Of a stretch of 40,272 bases of DNA, positions 14,979 to 24,894 are shown piece after piece. Under the pieces are notes generated by a model. The model did no database searches. It was not told the origin of the DNA and saw only the letters and a program-made list of their open reading frames with translations. Source of the DNA: Oscillospiraceae bacterium (GTDB lineage: Bacteria; Bacillota; Clostridia; Oscillospirales; Ruminococcaceae); contig JAGALZ010000001.1 of the NCBI GenBank assembly GCA_017848055.1, forward strand, positions 1-40,272, given 5' to 3'. A program made the translations under genes and the position numbers. Positions within the stretch are counted from its first letter, which is position 1; each line of letters opens with the position of its first letter.

Positions 14979-16997
14979 TCAAATACATTTTTTAAGTCGC
15001 TTTATAATTTCAAGGCGGTCAAGGTCGGCATGTGCGGCATTCGGCACAAGCTCTATCATAGTATTTACGGCATCGTATCTAAGAACGCCTGCCTCGCTGA
15101 GTCCGTCGACACATATTCTGGTTTTCGCCATATTCATACCCAATGTAAACATGCGGCACATAAGAGTATCAAGCGACACTGACTTATATGTTTTGATTGC
15201 CTTATACACGAGCAGGAAATCATCTCTGCAAGGGAGCATAAGGGAAGCCAGCTTCTTATCAGGCTCCTTACCCTGCAAGAATCCCTCGACACTCTCGATT
15301 GCGGCAAGTGCCTTTGCCTGATTTACTCCGCTCGGACGTATATCTATAATCTTCAGAGAAATTGATTTTGAACCGTTATACTCGTTTATTGAAGCGTTCA
15401 CCATAAGGTCTGCGACATCGCCCTGGAAAATACCAAGCTGCTGCGGGGATTTCCCAAAGCAGAGGGCTGTCTGGACTGTAGAATCGTATGCAAGCTCAAG
15501 CTTTGTATGCTTACCCTGCGACAGCGGGATAACCTTCTGCACCTTTGCGTGGAGCATTGCAAAAACAGGCTGTGCATTTGCGGCTCCTATCGGTTCGAGC
15601 ATTGACAGCGAGGCTATCTGTCCTACTGTCAAATCCTCTCTTGTGAGCAGCTTATCGGCAGTAATCTGCGCAAACGGCATTTTTTCCATACTGTCGGCAT
15701 ATTCCTTGATTCTGCCAAAGAACTCGCCTATATTCTCCTGAACCACGGTGACACCGCCTGCGCACTCGTGTCCGCCGAAGCGCTCGAGCAGGTCGGCACA
15801 ATACTTAAAGCATCGGAAGATATTGAATCCGGGGACGCTTCTTGCTGAGCCTTTTGCGACACCGTCCTCATCGACAGAAAGGAGCACACATGGTTTTCCG
15901 TACTTTTCACAGATTTTTGCGGCTACTATTCCGACTACTCCGTGGTGCCAGCCCTTGCCTGCAATTGTGATTACTCGTTCATTAAGAAGGCCTGGGTTTT
16001 TAGTAATTGCATTCTTTATCTCATCTGAAATCTTAGCCTCGATGTTTTTTCTTTCGTCATTGAGGCTCATAAGCTCTTCTGCAAGCGATGTCGCCTGCTC
16101 CTCGTCTATAAGCATTTTAAGCGCTGTTATTGGTGAGCCGAATCTTCCTGCGGCATTGATTTTCGGAGAAAGCATATATGCAACTGCGGTTGAATTTATC
16201 TTATCCTGAGAAAGCTTATTGAGCGACAAAAGCTCCAGAAGCCCAGGATTCTCGGTGTTTTGCAAAAGTGCGAGTCCCTGCTTTACGATGCTTCTGTTTT
16301 CACCCGTAAGAGGTACTACGTCGGCAATTGTACCGATTGCGACGATATCCGCATACTGCTCGAGCACGCTGTCATAGTCGCCGCCGTCGAGTGCTGCACA
16401 TAATTTGAGTGCGACACCGACACCTGCCAAATCGGTATATTTTACCACGCTGTCCGCTCTGTGCGGATTTACGACTGCCTTTGCTACGGGAAGCTCTTCG
16501 AGAGGCTGGTGGTGGTCTGTAATGACGAGCTCCATTCCGAGTTCTTTTATGAGCTTTGCTTCCTCGATAGCGGAAATTCCGTTATCGACTGTAACTATAA
16601 GGCTTACGCCCTTTGCGTGAAGCTCTCTGATTGCCTTCTCGTTCATTCCGTAGCCCTCGTCACGGCTTGGGATATAGTATGTAACATTTGCGCCCATACA
16701 ATCGAGATAATTATATAAAATTGCTGTTGCGGTAACGCCGTCACAGTCATAGTCGCCGTAGATGCAGATAAGGTCGAAGGTATCTACTGCACGGTTTATT
16801 GTATCGACGGCATCCTGCATATCGTTAAGCTCAAACGGGCTTTCAAGCTCACTTTCATTGAAAAACTCTGCAAGCTTTTCGAGGGTATCGTAGCCCCTTG
16901 AAATCATTACCTTAAGTGCAAGCGGTGTAAGGTCGCATTTTGCCGACAGGTCATTTACTATGCTTTCGTCGGGAGTATTTATCACCCATCTTTTCAT
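14979..16997 (-). CDS. recJ: Single-stranded-DNA-specific exonuclease RecJ
   Basis: A 672-residue 5'-3' ssDNA exonuclease used in recombination and mismatch/base-excision repair. Seen: DHH-domain motifs YGDYDCDGVTA, VTVDNGI, ITDHHQP and TIADVVPLTGENR; SPKINAAGRFGSP; then DHHA1 with GSARSVPGFN and ERFGGHECAGGV; and an OB-like region and C-terminal extension usual in Firmicutes. The ATG at 16995-16997 (MKRWVI) is preceded by AGGCGG; the in-frame codons upstream are not family-like. First gene of the recJ-relA-MBL-hemZ-rlmD operon and transcribed from the promoter at 17041-17069, divergent from argS. Confidence 0.96.
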   Translation of the reverse strand: MKRWVINTPDESIVNDLSAKCDLTPLALKVMISRGYDTLEKLAEFFNESELESPFELNDMQDAVDTINRAVDTFDLICIYGDYDCDGVTATAILYNYLDCMGANVTYYIPSRDEGYGMNEKAIRELHAKGVSLIVTVDNGISAIEEAKLIKELGMELVITDHHQPLEELPVAKAVVNPHRADSVVKYTDLAGVGVALKLCAALDGGDYDSVLEQYADIVAIGTIADVVPLTGENRSIVKQGLALLQNTENPGLLELLSLNKLSQDKINSTAVAYMLSPKINAAGRFGSPITALKMLIDEEQATSLAEELMSLNDERKNIEAKISDEIKNAITKNPGLLNERVITIAGKGWHHGVVGIVAAKICEKYGKPCVLLSVDEDGVAKGSARSVPGFNIFRCFKYCADLLERFGGHECAGGVTVVQENIGEFFGRIKEYADSMEKMPFAQITADKLLTREDLTVGQIASLSMLEPIGAANAQPVFAMLHAKVQKVIPLSQGKHTKLELAYDSTVQTALCFGKSPQQLGIFQGDVADLMVNASINEYNGSKSISLKIIDIRPSGVNQAKALAAIESVEGFLQGKEPDKKLASLMLPCRDDFLLVYKAIKTYKSVSLDTLMCRMFTLGMNMAKTRICVDGLSEAGVLRYDAVNTMIELVPNAAHADLDRLEIIKRLKKCI

Positions 16998-17040
16998 CTG
17001 CTTTCCGCCTGCCTTTCCTGTCAAAATGAATATTCATATA

Positions 17041-17069
17041 ATTATACCACAAATGACGCTGTATTTCAA
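17041..17069 (-). promoter_or_regulatory. recJ operon promoter
   Basis: Minus strand: -35 TTGAAA at 17069-17064, a 17-bp spacer and -10 TATAAT at 17046-17041. It drives recJ and probably the four genes behind it. Confidence 0.8.
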
Positions 17070-17111
17070 GATGCTATATAATATAAATTGTACATTTATA
17101 CTCGTATATGC

Positions 17112-17140
17112 TTGATTTTTGGGGGCGGATATGCTACTAT
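17112..17140 (+). promoter_or_regulatory. argS promoter
   Basis: -35 TTGATT at 17112-17117, a 17-bp spacer and -10 TACTAT at 17135-17140, preceded by TGC (extended -10). It leaves a ~25-nt leader to the argS start, too short for a T-box. Confidence 0.65.
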
Positions 17141-17172
17141 ATTATGGACAATAAAGTTAAGGAAGTATCAAT

Positions 17173-18933
17173 ATGAAAACTATAACAGCTATACTTACAG
17201 GCATTGTATCCGAGGCTTTTGAAAAGTGCGGATACGACGCAAAGCTCGGAAACGTTATTGTTTCTGACAGACTTGACCTTTGCCAGTTCCAGTGCAACGG
17301 TGCATTCCAGGGGGCAAAGCTTTACAGAAAGGCTCCGATTATAATTGCAAAGGAAGTTGCGCAGGTTCTTTCGGAGAACCCTGTATTTGCAAAGGTTGAG
17401 GCAGTAAACCCTGCTTTTATCAATATGACAGTGACTGACGAATATCTTTCCTCTGTCTGCGCAGAGATTGCGGAAGATGAATTCTGCGGTATTCCGCAGG
17501 TTGAAGAGGAAACCACTGTTGTAATTGACTACGGCGGGCCAAACGTTGCAAAGCCTCTTCACATAGGACACCTTCGAAGTGCAGTCATCGGCGAGGCGCT
17601 CAAGCGTCTTGCAAGAAGCTGCGGTATGAAGGTTATCGGTGACGTACACCTGGGCGACTGGGGTATGCCGATGGGACTTGTTATTGCGGAGCTTATGGAG
17701 AGAAATCCTGACTGGGCTTGCTTTAAAGAGGATTTTGACCCTGCAAAGGATGAGGTTCCGACACTTGACGTAAACGAGCTTAATGAGATATATCCTTTTG
17801 CGAGTGCTAAATCCAAGCAGGACGAGGCATTCAAGGACAAGGCACACACAATCACAGCTCAGCTTCAGGCAAGAAAGCCAGGCTACTACTCACTCTGGAA
17901 GGAAATAATCAGAGCTTCTGTTGAAGACCTCAAGAAGAGCTACGAAAAGCTCTCGGTTGATTTTGATTACTGGTACGGAGAGAGCGACGCTGACGACTAC
18001 ATTCCCAAGCTCTTGAAAATCTTAGAAGACAAGGGACTTATGTACGAGTCTGACGGTGCGATGATTGTTGACGTTGCGCAGGAAACAGACAAGGCTCCTA
18101 TGCCTCCTGTTCTTATAAAGAAGACTGACGGCTCGGTGCTTTATGACACCACCGACCTTGCTACTATCATTCAGCGTGAAGAGGACTTCAAGCCTTCCGA
18201 CATCTGGTATGTTGTTGACAAGCGTCAGGCACTTCACTTCGAGCAGTGCTTCAGATGCTCGAAGCTTGCGGGACTTGTGGGCGAGGACACCTCTCTTGAA
18301 CATCTCGGCTTTGGCACAATGAACGGCTCTGACGGCAAGCCTTACAAGACACGTGACGGCGGTGTTATGCAGCTTTCAATGCTTCTTGACACTGCATACA
18401 ATGCGGCTTACGAGAGAATCAACAAGGAAAACTTCACATCTGAGGAAGAGATTTCCCAGACCGCACAGAAGCTTGCAATTGCTTCTATCAAGTTCGGTGA
18501 CCTTATAAATCACCGCTCGAAGGACTACATTTTTGACCTTGACAAGTTCCTGTCTGCTGAGGGCAAGACGGGTGCATACCTGCTTTACATGGTAACGAGA
18601 ATTTCCTCTGTACTGCGCAAGCTTGAGGTTTGTGACGAGGGAAAAATCGAAATCGGAAAAATCTACACCGACGCTGAGCGTGAGCTTATGCTGGGCATTG
18701 CTCTTACGGGCGAGGCGTTCTCACACGCTATTGCTGAGAGGGCACCTAACTACATCTGCGAAAACGCTTATCAGCTGGCTGTTTCCTTCTCCAAGTTCTA
18801 TCACGACAACCACATTGTAAGCGAAGAGGACGAGGAAAAGAAGACTGCTTGGATTAACCTTTTAAGACTTGTAAAGAAGATGATTGTAAAGCATCTTGAT
18901 GTACTGGCTATTGAGCCTGTTGAAAGAATGTAA
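17173..18933 (+). CDS. argS: Arginine--tRNA ligase
   Basis: A 586-residue class I aminoacyl-tRNA synthetase charging tRNA-Arg. Seen: an N-terminal Add-1-type domain (~1-110), the HIGH signature exact at 130-133 in GGPNVAKPLHIGHLRSA, GDVHLGDWG, the degenerate KMSKS region typical of ArgRS (GKPYKTRDGG) and the C-terminal DALR anticodon domain around LLYMVTRISSVLRK. Length is normal. AAGGAAG lies 7 nt before the ATG. It is followed 17 bp later by an aminotransferase, probably in one transcript, and lacks a T-box. Confidence 0.96.
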   Translation: MKTITAILTGIVSEAFEKCGYDAKLGNVIVSDRLDLCQFQCNGAFQGAKLYRKAPIIIAKEVAQVLSENPVFAKVEAVNPAFINMTVTDEYLSSVCAEIAEDEFCGIPQVEEETTVVIDYGGPNVAKPLHIGHLRSAVIGEALKRLARSCGMKVIGDVHLGDWGMPMGLVIAELMERNPDWACFKEDFDPAKDEVPTLDVNELNEIYPFASAKSKQDEAFKDKAHTITAQLQARKPGYYSLWKEIIRASVEDLKKSYEKLSVDFDYWYGESDADDYIPKLLKILEDKGLMYESDGAMIVDVAQETDKAPMPPVLIKKTDGSVLYDTTDLATIIQREEDFKPSDIWYVVDKRQALHFEQCFRCSKLAGLVGEDTSLEHLGFGTMNGSDGKPYKTRDGGVMQLSMLLDTAYNAAYERINKENFTSEEEISQTAQKLAIASIKFGDLINHRSKDYIFDLDKFLSAEGKTGAYLLYMVTRISSVLRKLEVCDEGKIEIGKIYTDAERELMLGIALTGEAFSHAIAERAPNYICENAYQLAVSFSKFYHDNHIVSEEDEEKKTAWINLLRLVKKMIVKHLDVLAIEPVERM

Positions 18934-18950
18934 TTTAAGGAGGAAAAGAT

Positions 18951-20138
18951 ATGCTTCCACAGGATATGCTCGCACTCGGCACAAAGAGAAGTGCAATCAG
19001 AGAGCTTTTTGAATACGGAAAGCTCCGCAAGGCTCAGGTAGGTGAGGACAAGGTTTATGACTTCAGCCTCGGAAACCCGAGCATCCCTGCTCCGAAGGAT
19101 GTTGACGATGCGATAAAGGAGCTCGTTGACGGTGGAAACTCGGTTCTTCTGCACGGCTACTCATCCGCTCAGGGTGACGCTAATGTAAGAAAGACTATTG
19201 CTGATTATCTGAACAAGACTCACGGCACAAGCTTTTCACCTGATAATCTCTATATGACCTGCGGTGCTGCGGCTTCGCTTTGCATTTCGCTCAGGGCACT
19301 TCTGCTCCCGGGAGAAGAGGTTATCGCTTTTGCTCCGTTCTTTCCTGAATATGTTGTATTCGTTGAGGGACAGGGCGGCAAGGTGAAGGTTGTTCCTCCG
19401 ACAGCTTCTTTCCAGCCTGACCTTGAGGCTTTCGAAAAGGCTATAAACAAAAACACTAAGGCAGTTATCATAAACTCTCCTAACAACCCTTCGGGCGTTG
19501 TTTACTCAGAGGACACAATAAAGGCAATTGCTGAAATTCTCGAAAAGAAGTCGAAGGAGCTTGGCAGAGAGATTTTCATCATTGCTGACGAGCCTTACAG
19601 AGAGCTTGTTTACGATGCTGACACAAAGGTGCCTTACATCACAAAATACTACCGCAACACTATCGTTTGCTATTCCTACAGCAAGTCCCTTTCCCTCCCC
19701 GGTGAGAGAATCGGATACATTCTCGTTCCTGACGAGGTCTGCGAGTCAAAGAGCATCTATGCCTGCGTTTGCGGCGCGGGAAGAGCACTCGGCTACGTTT
19801 GTGCACCGACTATGTTCCAGCAGGTTGTCGCAAAGTGCTGCGGCAAGACAGGCGATATCTCCGCTTACAAGAAAAACCGTGACCTCATTCTCGGCGGTCT
19901 TTCCGAAATCGGCTACGAGTGCGTAAAGCCGGACGGCGCTTTCTACCTCTTCGTCAAGGCTCTCGAAGATGACGCCAACGCTTTCTGCGAAAAGGCTAAG
20001 GCTCACGACCTGCTCATCGTTTCGGGCGACGGCTTCTTCTGCCCCGGTTATGTCAGAATCTCTTACTGCGTTTCAGAAAAAACTATCAGAGATTCTATGC
20101 CTGCCTTCAAGGCCCTCTTCGACGAGTATAACAAATAA
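18951..20138 (+). CDS. Class I pyridoxal-phosphate aminotransferase (aspartate-type)
   Basis: A 395-residue fold-type I aminotransferase. Seen: DFSLGNPSIPAP, HGYSSAQGDANVRKTIADYL, the YMTCGAAASL cofactor pocket, NSPNNPSGVVY, ADEPYRELVY (Asp213 and Tyr216) and the PLP-binding Lys245 in YSYSKSLSLPGERIGY, with the C-terminal Arg in YVRISY. It most resembles aspartate/aromatic aminotransferases; the amino donor is not certain. The AAGGAGGAAAAGAT site precedes the ATG, and the gene is likely co-transcribed with argS. It converges on the transglutaminase gene, with a structured repeat between. Confidence 0.9.
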   Translation: MLPQDMLALGTKRSAIRELFEYGKLRKAQVGEDKVYDFSLGNPSIPAPKDVDDAIKELVDGGNSVLLHGYSSAQGDANVRKTIADYLNKTHGTSFSPDNLYMTCGAAASLCISLRALLLPGEEVIAFAPFFPEYVVFVEGQGGKVKVVPPTASFQPDLEAFEKAINKNTKAVIINSPNNPSGVVYSEDTIKAIAEILEKKSKELGREIFIIADEPYRELVYDADTKVPYITKYYRNTIVCYSYSKSLSLPGERIGYILVPDEVCESKSIYACVCGAGRALGYVCAPTMFQQVVAKCCGKTGDISAYKKNRDLILGGLSEIGYECVKPDGAFYLFVKALEDDANAFCEKAKAHDLLIVSGDGFFCPGYVRISYCVSEKTIRDSMPAFKALFDEYNK

Positions 20139-20399
20139 CTCCGTACAGAAGCTTATACGTATTTATCGGGGGAAACCTTTCTGAAGAAAGTTTCTCCCCC
20201 GAACCCCCTTACAAAGACTTTTAACATGATTTCAGCCCCATAGGGTACACATCAAAGAGAAGCTTTGAAATTCTCGTGATTGTGATAGGTACCCTATGGG
20301 GCTGAAATTTATAACAAAAGTTTTAGGAAAGGAGTTTGAGGAACAACCCTTTTTCAAAAGGGTTTTCCTCAACAGACACGTATAAGTCTTTGTACGGGG
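20139..20399. repeat. Structured palindromic repeat, copy 1
   Basis: It fills the whole gap between two convergent stop codons. Outer stem: about 31 bp, 20130-20160 against 20379-20409, with some mismatches, which even includes both TAA stops. Inside it: hairpin A (20168-20200, GGGGGAAAC..GTTTCTCCCCC); a central perfect 20-bp inverted repeat (20229-20248 and 20289-20308, ATTTCAGCCCCATAGGGTAC) around a 40-nt loop; and hairpin B (20335-20372, AACCCTTTT/AAAAGGGTT). The part shared with copy 2 is about 20153-20386. No coding capacity is seen. The position suggests a bidirectional terminator; the dispersed copies suggest a small mobile palindromic element. Confidence 0.85.
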
Positions 20400-22598
20400 T
20401 TATTTGTTCAGGGGCTTGAGTTTATAGGCAGATTTATACTCAGCGAATGCGGATATAAACTCCTCATTTGCGACCTGTTTTTCTCCGTAATACGCTTTAT
20501 CGAAGCCTGCTGTTATGCTGACGGCTGTGACATCGTATTCTGCGAGCATATCTCTTATCTGCTTAGCGGTATATGCAGAGAGGTCTTTTCTGAATCTTCT
20601 TGAAAGTCGCTTTACCATTCTGCGGTAGAGCTTCATCACAGCCGTAGTAGGATTTTTCTTTCCGACTACTGCGATATAGATTCTGAATACGCCCTCGCAG
20701 ATTGGTCTGATAAAGATAATGACTGCAAGGCCTATTGCGATTAAGACACCTATAATTATCCATGTAAGCTTATCACTCAGCACATTTACGATAGCATTGG
20801 TGCCTGCTTTTTCGTCATACATCTGCTGTTCAAAGCCGGGGACTGTCGGCTCGAAGGTCATCCAGCCGATACCGTTTATATAGACCTCGACGAAGGCGTG
20901 TGCGTAGCTGTCACGGACAATGAGTCCCCCATCGTTCTCTGACTTTTCGAAGGCAAGGTAGCCGTGGCAGTATCTTGCGTTGAGACCTACGGAGCGTGCC
21001 ATAAGGGTCATAGCTGTTGCGAAGTCGGAGCATATACCCGTCCTGCTCTCGAAGAGAAAATACTCTATGCTGTCGTCGGGCGGGAAGTATTCCAAATCGT
21101 ATTCAAAGTGTTCTTCGGAAAAATAGCTTTCCAGAGCAACTGCTTTTTCAAAGTCCGTTTTGCAATCCTTGGTGATTTCCCTTGCAAGTTCGCTTATTCT
21201 GCTGTCGAAGTTGTCATACTCGCCGTTATGGAAGGTCTGTGCAAAGACCTTTTCGTTTGAAACGGCATTGTAGATTTCTTCGGAATAGGTTTCAGGCTCG
21301 AGCATTGCCTTGTAGCCATACCAATCCAGTATTTCAGCCCACTGCGAATCGTTAAGCGGAAGCTCGAGGGCGAGGTCACGCATCATATTTACATCCTCAT
21401 AGGATGCTCTGTAATAGCCCGAGGTTCTTGAATAGTTATGATATTCTCCGTTCAGAGTTACGTCATAAGAGGATTTTGCATGCTGGTCAAACTTATCGAG
21501 ATAATATGTAAACTGAGGAACCATATACATATCGTAGCTTATTCCATCCAGCATCATAACCGTAAGTCTTTTATTGTACTCAAGGCTCATCGCCTTTTTT
21601 ACTGCTTCAAGCTCTTTTTCATACCCTTCATTTTCAGAAAAATAGCTATGCAGGATTTTAAGCTTTCCCTCAAGCCTCATATTCTGGAGCATTTCTTTCG
21701 GCTCGTTCCAGACATACTCAATTCTCGGGTACTTATCCTCTCCGTAGTACCAGCCGTTGTCATCAAAATACGCATAGGACTGGGTTCTGAGGTAGAACCG
21801 AGAATCGTCAGACTGCGGGTAGACATAAAACAGCTCTGCACCCGACGGGATACCTCTGAGTCTTTCGACAAAATTCGAACTACCGAGGGTTACGTCGGTG
21901 CCTTCCATCTCAAACAGATTGAGTGAGTTGAAATAATCAGAGTCCTTTTCCTGGATAGAAAAGACCTCAGGCTTTGGGACAACTGCGCAAAGCAGCACTA
22001 CAACTGCCGCAAAAGAAACAAGCGACACTGCATACGCTCTGTCGGCGACAACTGTAACTTTGCTGTCTGCGGCGGTCTGGCGGTTATGCACCATTACTGC
22101 AAGGTAGCAGAAAAGGATTGCAATAAGGTATTCTGTTCTCATTGTATCGAGTCTTTTTGCATATATTGCAAACGGGAACAGCACAAGCATAAGAGTCATT
22201 ATTCCTCGGTATCTCACCTGCGTGAAATAGTAAAGCATTGAGAAGAACACAAAGCCTCCTCCGAAGCAGAGCACGAGTGTATACCCTACCTCCATTTTCT
22301 GCGAAATTCCGAAAAACCACGCATAGAATCTTATATTTGTGCTATCCGAGGCAACCTGGAGCATACTCATTGTGACAAAGCCTACGAGCGTCAGAAGTGC
22401 CATATACACAAGTCCGCTGAGCTTTTTATGACGCATATTATAGATTTTATGCAGCACAAAGAAGGTCGCAGCTTCGATGCCGAGAAGTCCTAATGTTATC
22501 GGCATAGCGTAAGCGGCGGCGTAGCAATATGCAATTGATGACATTACTGCAAGTCCGAGAAGCATCGGAAGCAGAAAGTGCATAAGCTTTTGTTTCAT
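20400..22598 (-). CDS. Transglutaminase-like membrane protein (TgpA type)
   Basis: A 732-residue membrane protein. Five or six hydrophobic helices at the N-terminus (~8-205) are followed by a long extracytoplasmic region with a transglutaminase-like cysteine protease core: Cys523 in TGICSDFATAM, His567 in DSYAHAFVEVY and an acidic residue in GWMTFEPTVPG (Glu583, a frequent Firmicute variant of Asp). A further membrane helix (~611-630) leads to a cytosolic C-terminal tail. Family role: envelope-associated peptidase or amidase, exact substrate unknown. It lies 20 bp after DUF58 in the conserved moxR-DUF58-transglutaminase operon, where the AAA+ partner is thought to act as a chaperone. AAAGGACG precedes the ATG. 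Confidence 0.88.
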   Translation of the reverse strand: MKQKLMHFLLPMLLGLAVMSSIAYCYAAAYAMPITLGLLGIEAATFFVLHKIYNMRHKKLSGLVYMALLTLVGFVTMSMLQVASDSTNIRFYAWFFGISQKMEVGYTLVLCFGGGFVFFSMLYYFTQVRYRGIMTLMLVLFPFAIYAKRLDTMRTEYLIAILFCYLAVMVHNRQTAADSKVTVVADRAYAVSLVSFAAVVVLLCAVVPKPEVFSIQEKDSDYFNSLNLFEMEGTDVTLGSSNFVERLRGIPSGAELFYVYPQSDDSRFYLRTQSYAYFDDNGWYYGEDKYPRIEYVWNEPKEMLQNMRLEGKLKILHSYFSENEGYEKELEAVKKAMSLEYNKRLTVMMLDGISYDMYMVPQFTYYLDKFDQHAKSSYDVTLNGEYHNYSRTSGYYRASYEDVNMMRDLALELPLNDSQWAEILDWYGYKAMLEPETYSEEIYNAVSNEKVFAQTFHNGEYDNFDSRISELAREITKDCKTDFEKAVALESYFSEEHFEYDLEYFPPDDSIEYFLFESRTGICSDFATAMTLMARSVGLNARYCHGYLAFEKSENDGGLIVRDSYAHAFVEVYINGIGWMTFEPTVPGFEQQMYDEKAGTNAIVNVLSDKLTWIIIGVLIAIGLAVIIFIRPICEGVFRIYIAVVGKKNPTTAVMKLYRRMVKRLSRRFRKDLSAYTAKQIRDMLAEYDVTAVSITAGFDKAYYGEKQVANEEFISAFAEYKSAYKLKPLNK

Positions 22599-22618
22599 AA
22601 TAATGCGTCCTTTATATT

Positions 22619-23776
22619 TTAGGTGTTTGTAAATTCAAAGTCATCACTGATTGAATAATCAGCAGAGGAAATCTGTGTAACCGTATGCGGCAGGACTGTA
22701 TACAGGTCACAGCCTGCCTCCTTTGCGAGTACCTTTGTTTGTACGGCATAAGAGCTGTTATTGGAAAACATCATTGCGACCTTATTTCCGTTTTCTGCGA
22801 TAAGGTCTGCGGCTGACTGAGCATTTTCCGAAGATGCTATGAAATCGGCAATGCTTGACTGGAACTGTGCAAGTCCGCCCTCGTCTTCAATCACTATATG
22901 CTCCCACTGATTATTCGAGGACATATAGACATCGCAGGTAAGGCCCTGCCTGAGCATAAGTGCGCTCATGGCAAGTGCACCCTCTGCGGCAATATCACGG
23001 GTTTTATAATACTGCTCGCTTTCTTCCTTCTCTGAAGAGCAGTCAAAGACAATTGCCTGACTTGCAGAGGCAAGCTTTTCATCGAGTCTTATCATAAGCG
23101 TATCACGCTTTGATGAAAGCTTCCAGTTGATTCTCTTTATCGGGTCGCCGACTACATACTCTCTGTGCTCATAACCGGCAACGCCCATACCGATGGTTGT
23201 TGCCTCGTCGGTTTCCTCGGCATTATCATCGTAGGCGGTGGCATCGCAACAGACTCTCAGAAGCTCATTTTGTCCTGAGATTTCATGGATTACGGGGAGC
23301 ACACCGAATCTGCTTTTAAAGCTCTCGGTTTTTACCTTTGATGCAAAAAGTCCGAGGTAATCTATAAGAGTTACCGAGCCGACCTCGATTGATGCCATAC
23401 CGCAATGATTTGCCCTATACGAGATGCGGTAGGTTCTTGGTTCCTTTGAAAAGCCGAGTGCTATTCTGAATCTCTCGGGAGAAAGCGGAGAAATATTTCC
23501 GCTTGAAGAAAAGCACACCTCTATAAACGGTGTCGGGACGAAGGTGCTTTTTGAAATCTCGAAGCTTATTTCGATTGTGTCGCCCTTTGCGACCTGCGTG
23601 GTTTTAGAAAAAACCTTGAGGCTTATTCTGTTTTTGACAAGTCTTTTAATTACTGCTGACACTATCAGTGCAAAGAGCAGCATTGCACAAAGGTAGACAC
23701 CGAGTCTGCCGTTCATTGACCATGCGAATATAACTGCCACGAATATACACAGAATATAGCTGAGCTTATGCTTCAT
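22619..23776 (-). CDS. DUF58 domain protein
   Basis: A 385-residue protein with two N-terminal membrane helices (~5-20 and 24-43), a beta-rich middle and the DUF58 signature GDPIKRINWKLSSKRDTL at ~210-227, followed by a vWA-like fold (QAIVFDCSSEKEE). It is the usual partner of MoxR AAA+ proteins; no enzymatic activity is known. The GTGAGGGA ribosome-binding region is close to the ATG. It stands between moxR (34-bp gap) and the transglutaminase gene (20-bp gap). Confidence 0.9.
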   Translation of the reverse strand: MKHKLSYILCIFVAVIFAWSMNGRLGVYLCAMLLFALIVSAVIKRLVKNRISLKVFSKTTQVAKGDTIEISFEISKSTFVPTPFIEVCFSSSGNISPLSPERFRIALGFSKEPRTYRISYRANHCGMASIEVGSVTLIDYLGLFASKVKTESFKSRFGVLPVIHEISGQNELLRVCCDATAYDDNAEETDEATTIGMGVAGYEHREYVVGDPIKRINWKLSSKRDTLMIRLDEKLASASQAIVFDCSSEKEESEQYYKTRDIAAEGALAMSALMLRQGLTCDVYMSSNNQWEHIVIEDEGGLAQFQSSIADFIASSENAQSAADLIAENGNKVAMMFSNNSSYAVQTKVLAKEAGCDLYTVLPHTVTQISSADYSISDDFEFTNT

Positions 23777-23810
23777 TCCCTCACCGTCCTTTCCTATAAT
23801 TTTCTGTAAT

Positions 23811-24740
23811 CTATGCTATCGGCACTGCAACGAAGGATGCTACATACTCTACTGCTTGCTCGGCTGTTTCGAACTTTGATTTACCCTTCGGAGAGAGGAT
23901 TATTCTGTGTGCCAGAACGCTTGACATAATCTTTTTAACGTCATCGGGAGTAACATAATCCCTGTCGTCGATAAAGGCAACAGCCTTCGCCATTTTAAGA
24001 AGTGCGATACTTCCTCTCGGGCTTGCGCCGAGCTTTATAAACTCGTTGTTTCTTGTTGCGGTTACGATATTTAATATATAATCTCTTACCTGCGCAGATA
24101 CTGTAACCTTTATGACCTGCTCCTGCAGAGCTACGATATCGTCTGTTGAGCAGACACCCGTAAGTGCAGATGCTACGACGTTGCCCTCAGAACGTGAAAG
24201 TATTTCAAGCTCGTCCTGCTTTGTAGGGTAGCCGATACTGATTTTGATGATAAATCTGTCCATCTGGGCTTCAGGCAGGTGGTATGTACCGTAGGTTTCT
24301 ACGGGGTTCTGGGTTGCGAGTGTCATAAACGGCTTTGGCAGGATAAAGGTCTTGCCGTCAAGACTTATCTGATGCTCCTCCATTACCTCGAGAAGGCTTG
24401 ACTGCGCTTTTGGTGAGGCACGGTTTATTTCGTCGGCGAGAAGGAAATTACACATTGCGGCACCGCTTCTGTACTGAAACTCGCCTGTATCCTTATCGAG
24501 CATTGAAAAGCCGACGATATCAGACGGCATAATATCCGGAGTGAGCTGAATTCTGTTGAACTTTCCGTCGACGGATTTTGCAAGTGCGGAGACGAGCTGT
24601 GTTTTTCCTACACCGGGAACGTCCTCGATGAGGATATGTCCCTCGCAGAGCATTGCGGCAATTACGTTTACAATTACCTCTCTTTTTCCGACGATGACCT
24701 TTTCGATATTTTCGCAAAGCTTACTGATTGTCACATTCAT
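23811..24740 (-). CDS. MoxR-family AAA+ ATPase
   Basis: A 309-residue AAA+ ATPase. Seen: Walker A EDVPGVGKTQL (~39-49), Walker B LLADEINRASPKAQ, sensor MTLATQNPVETYGTYHLPEAQMDRF split over sensor 1 and the MoxR-specific E-G-T-Y region, arginine-finger SPRGSIALLKMAKA, and the C-terminal lid. MoxR proteins are chaperone-like and act with DUF58/vWA partners encoded beside them, as here. The ATG at 24738-24740 is preferred; an in-frame GTG three codons upstream sits too near the weak AGG site. Confidence 0.93.
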   Translation of the reverse strand: MNVTISKLCENIEKVIVGKREVIVNVIAAMLCEGHILIEDVPGVGKTQLVSALAKSVDGKFNRIQLTPDIMPSDIVGFSMLDKDTGEFQYRSGAAMCNFLLADEINRASPKAQSSLLEVMEEHQISLDGKTFILPKPFMTLATQNPVETYGTYHLPEAQMDRFIIKISIGYPTKQDELEILSRSEGNVVASALTGVCSTDDIVALQEQVIKVTVSAQVRDYILNIVTATRNNEFIKLGASPRGSIALLKMAKAVAFIDDRDYVTPDDVKKIMSSVLAHRIILSPKGKSKFETAEQAVEYVASFVAVPIA

Positions 24741-24799
24741 AGCATTCACCTGCCGTCCGAAGGCGGCTTGTTCCTTTCGAAAAATATTACTTCAGTTTC

Positions 24800-24828
24800 A
24801 TTATAACCTATAGATTAATGCAAATCAA
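24800..24828 (-). promoter_or_regulatory. moxR operon promoter
   Basis: Minus strand: -35 TTGATT at 24828-24823, a 17-bp spacer and -10 TATAAT at 24805-24800. It drives the moxR-DUF58-transglutaminase genes. Confidence 0.75.
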
Positions 24829-24844
24829 CTATTATTTTATGAAT

Positions 24845-24882
24845 AAGAAAATCACCGCCCCTGCAAATTGCAGAGACGGTGA
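24845..24882 (-). terminator. Terminator after thrS
   Basis: Minus strand: a stem TCACCG.C.CTGCAA...CAG.G.CGGTGA with two small mismatches, followed by TTTTCTT. It lies about 12 bp after the thrS stop and upstream of the moxR promoter. Confidence 0.85.
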
Positions 24883-24894
24883 AAAACAAACTGT

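Noticed and set aside
20523..20881. Catalytic Asp replaced by Glu583 in the transglutaminase core taken as inactivation
   Set aside because: The FEPT variant is common in Firmicute members, so it is not clear evidence of loss of activity.
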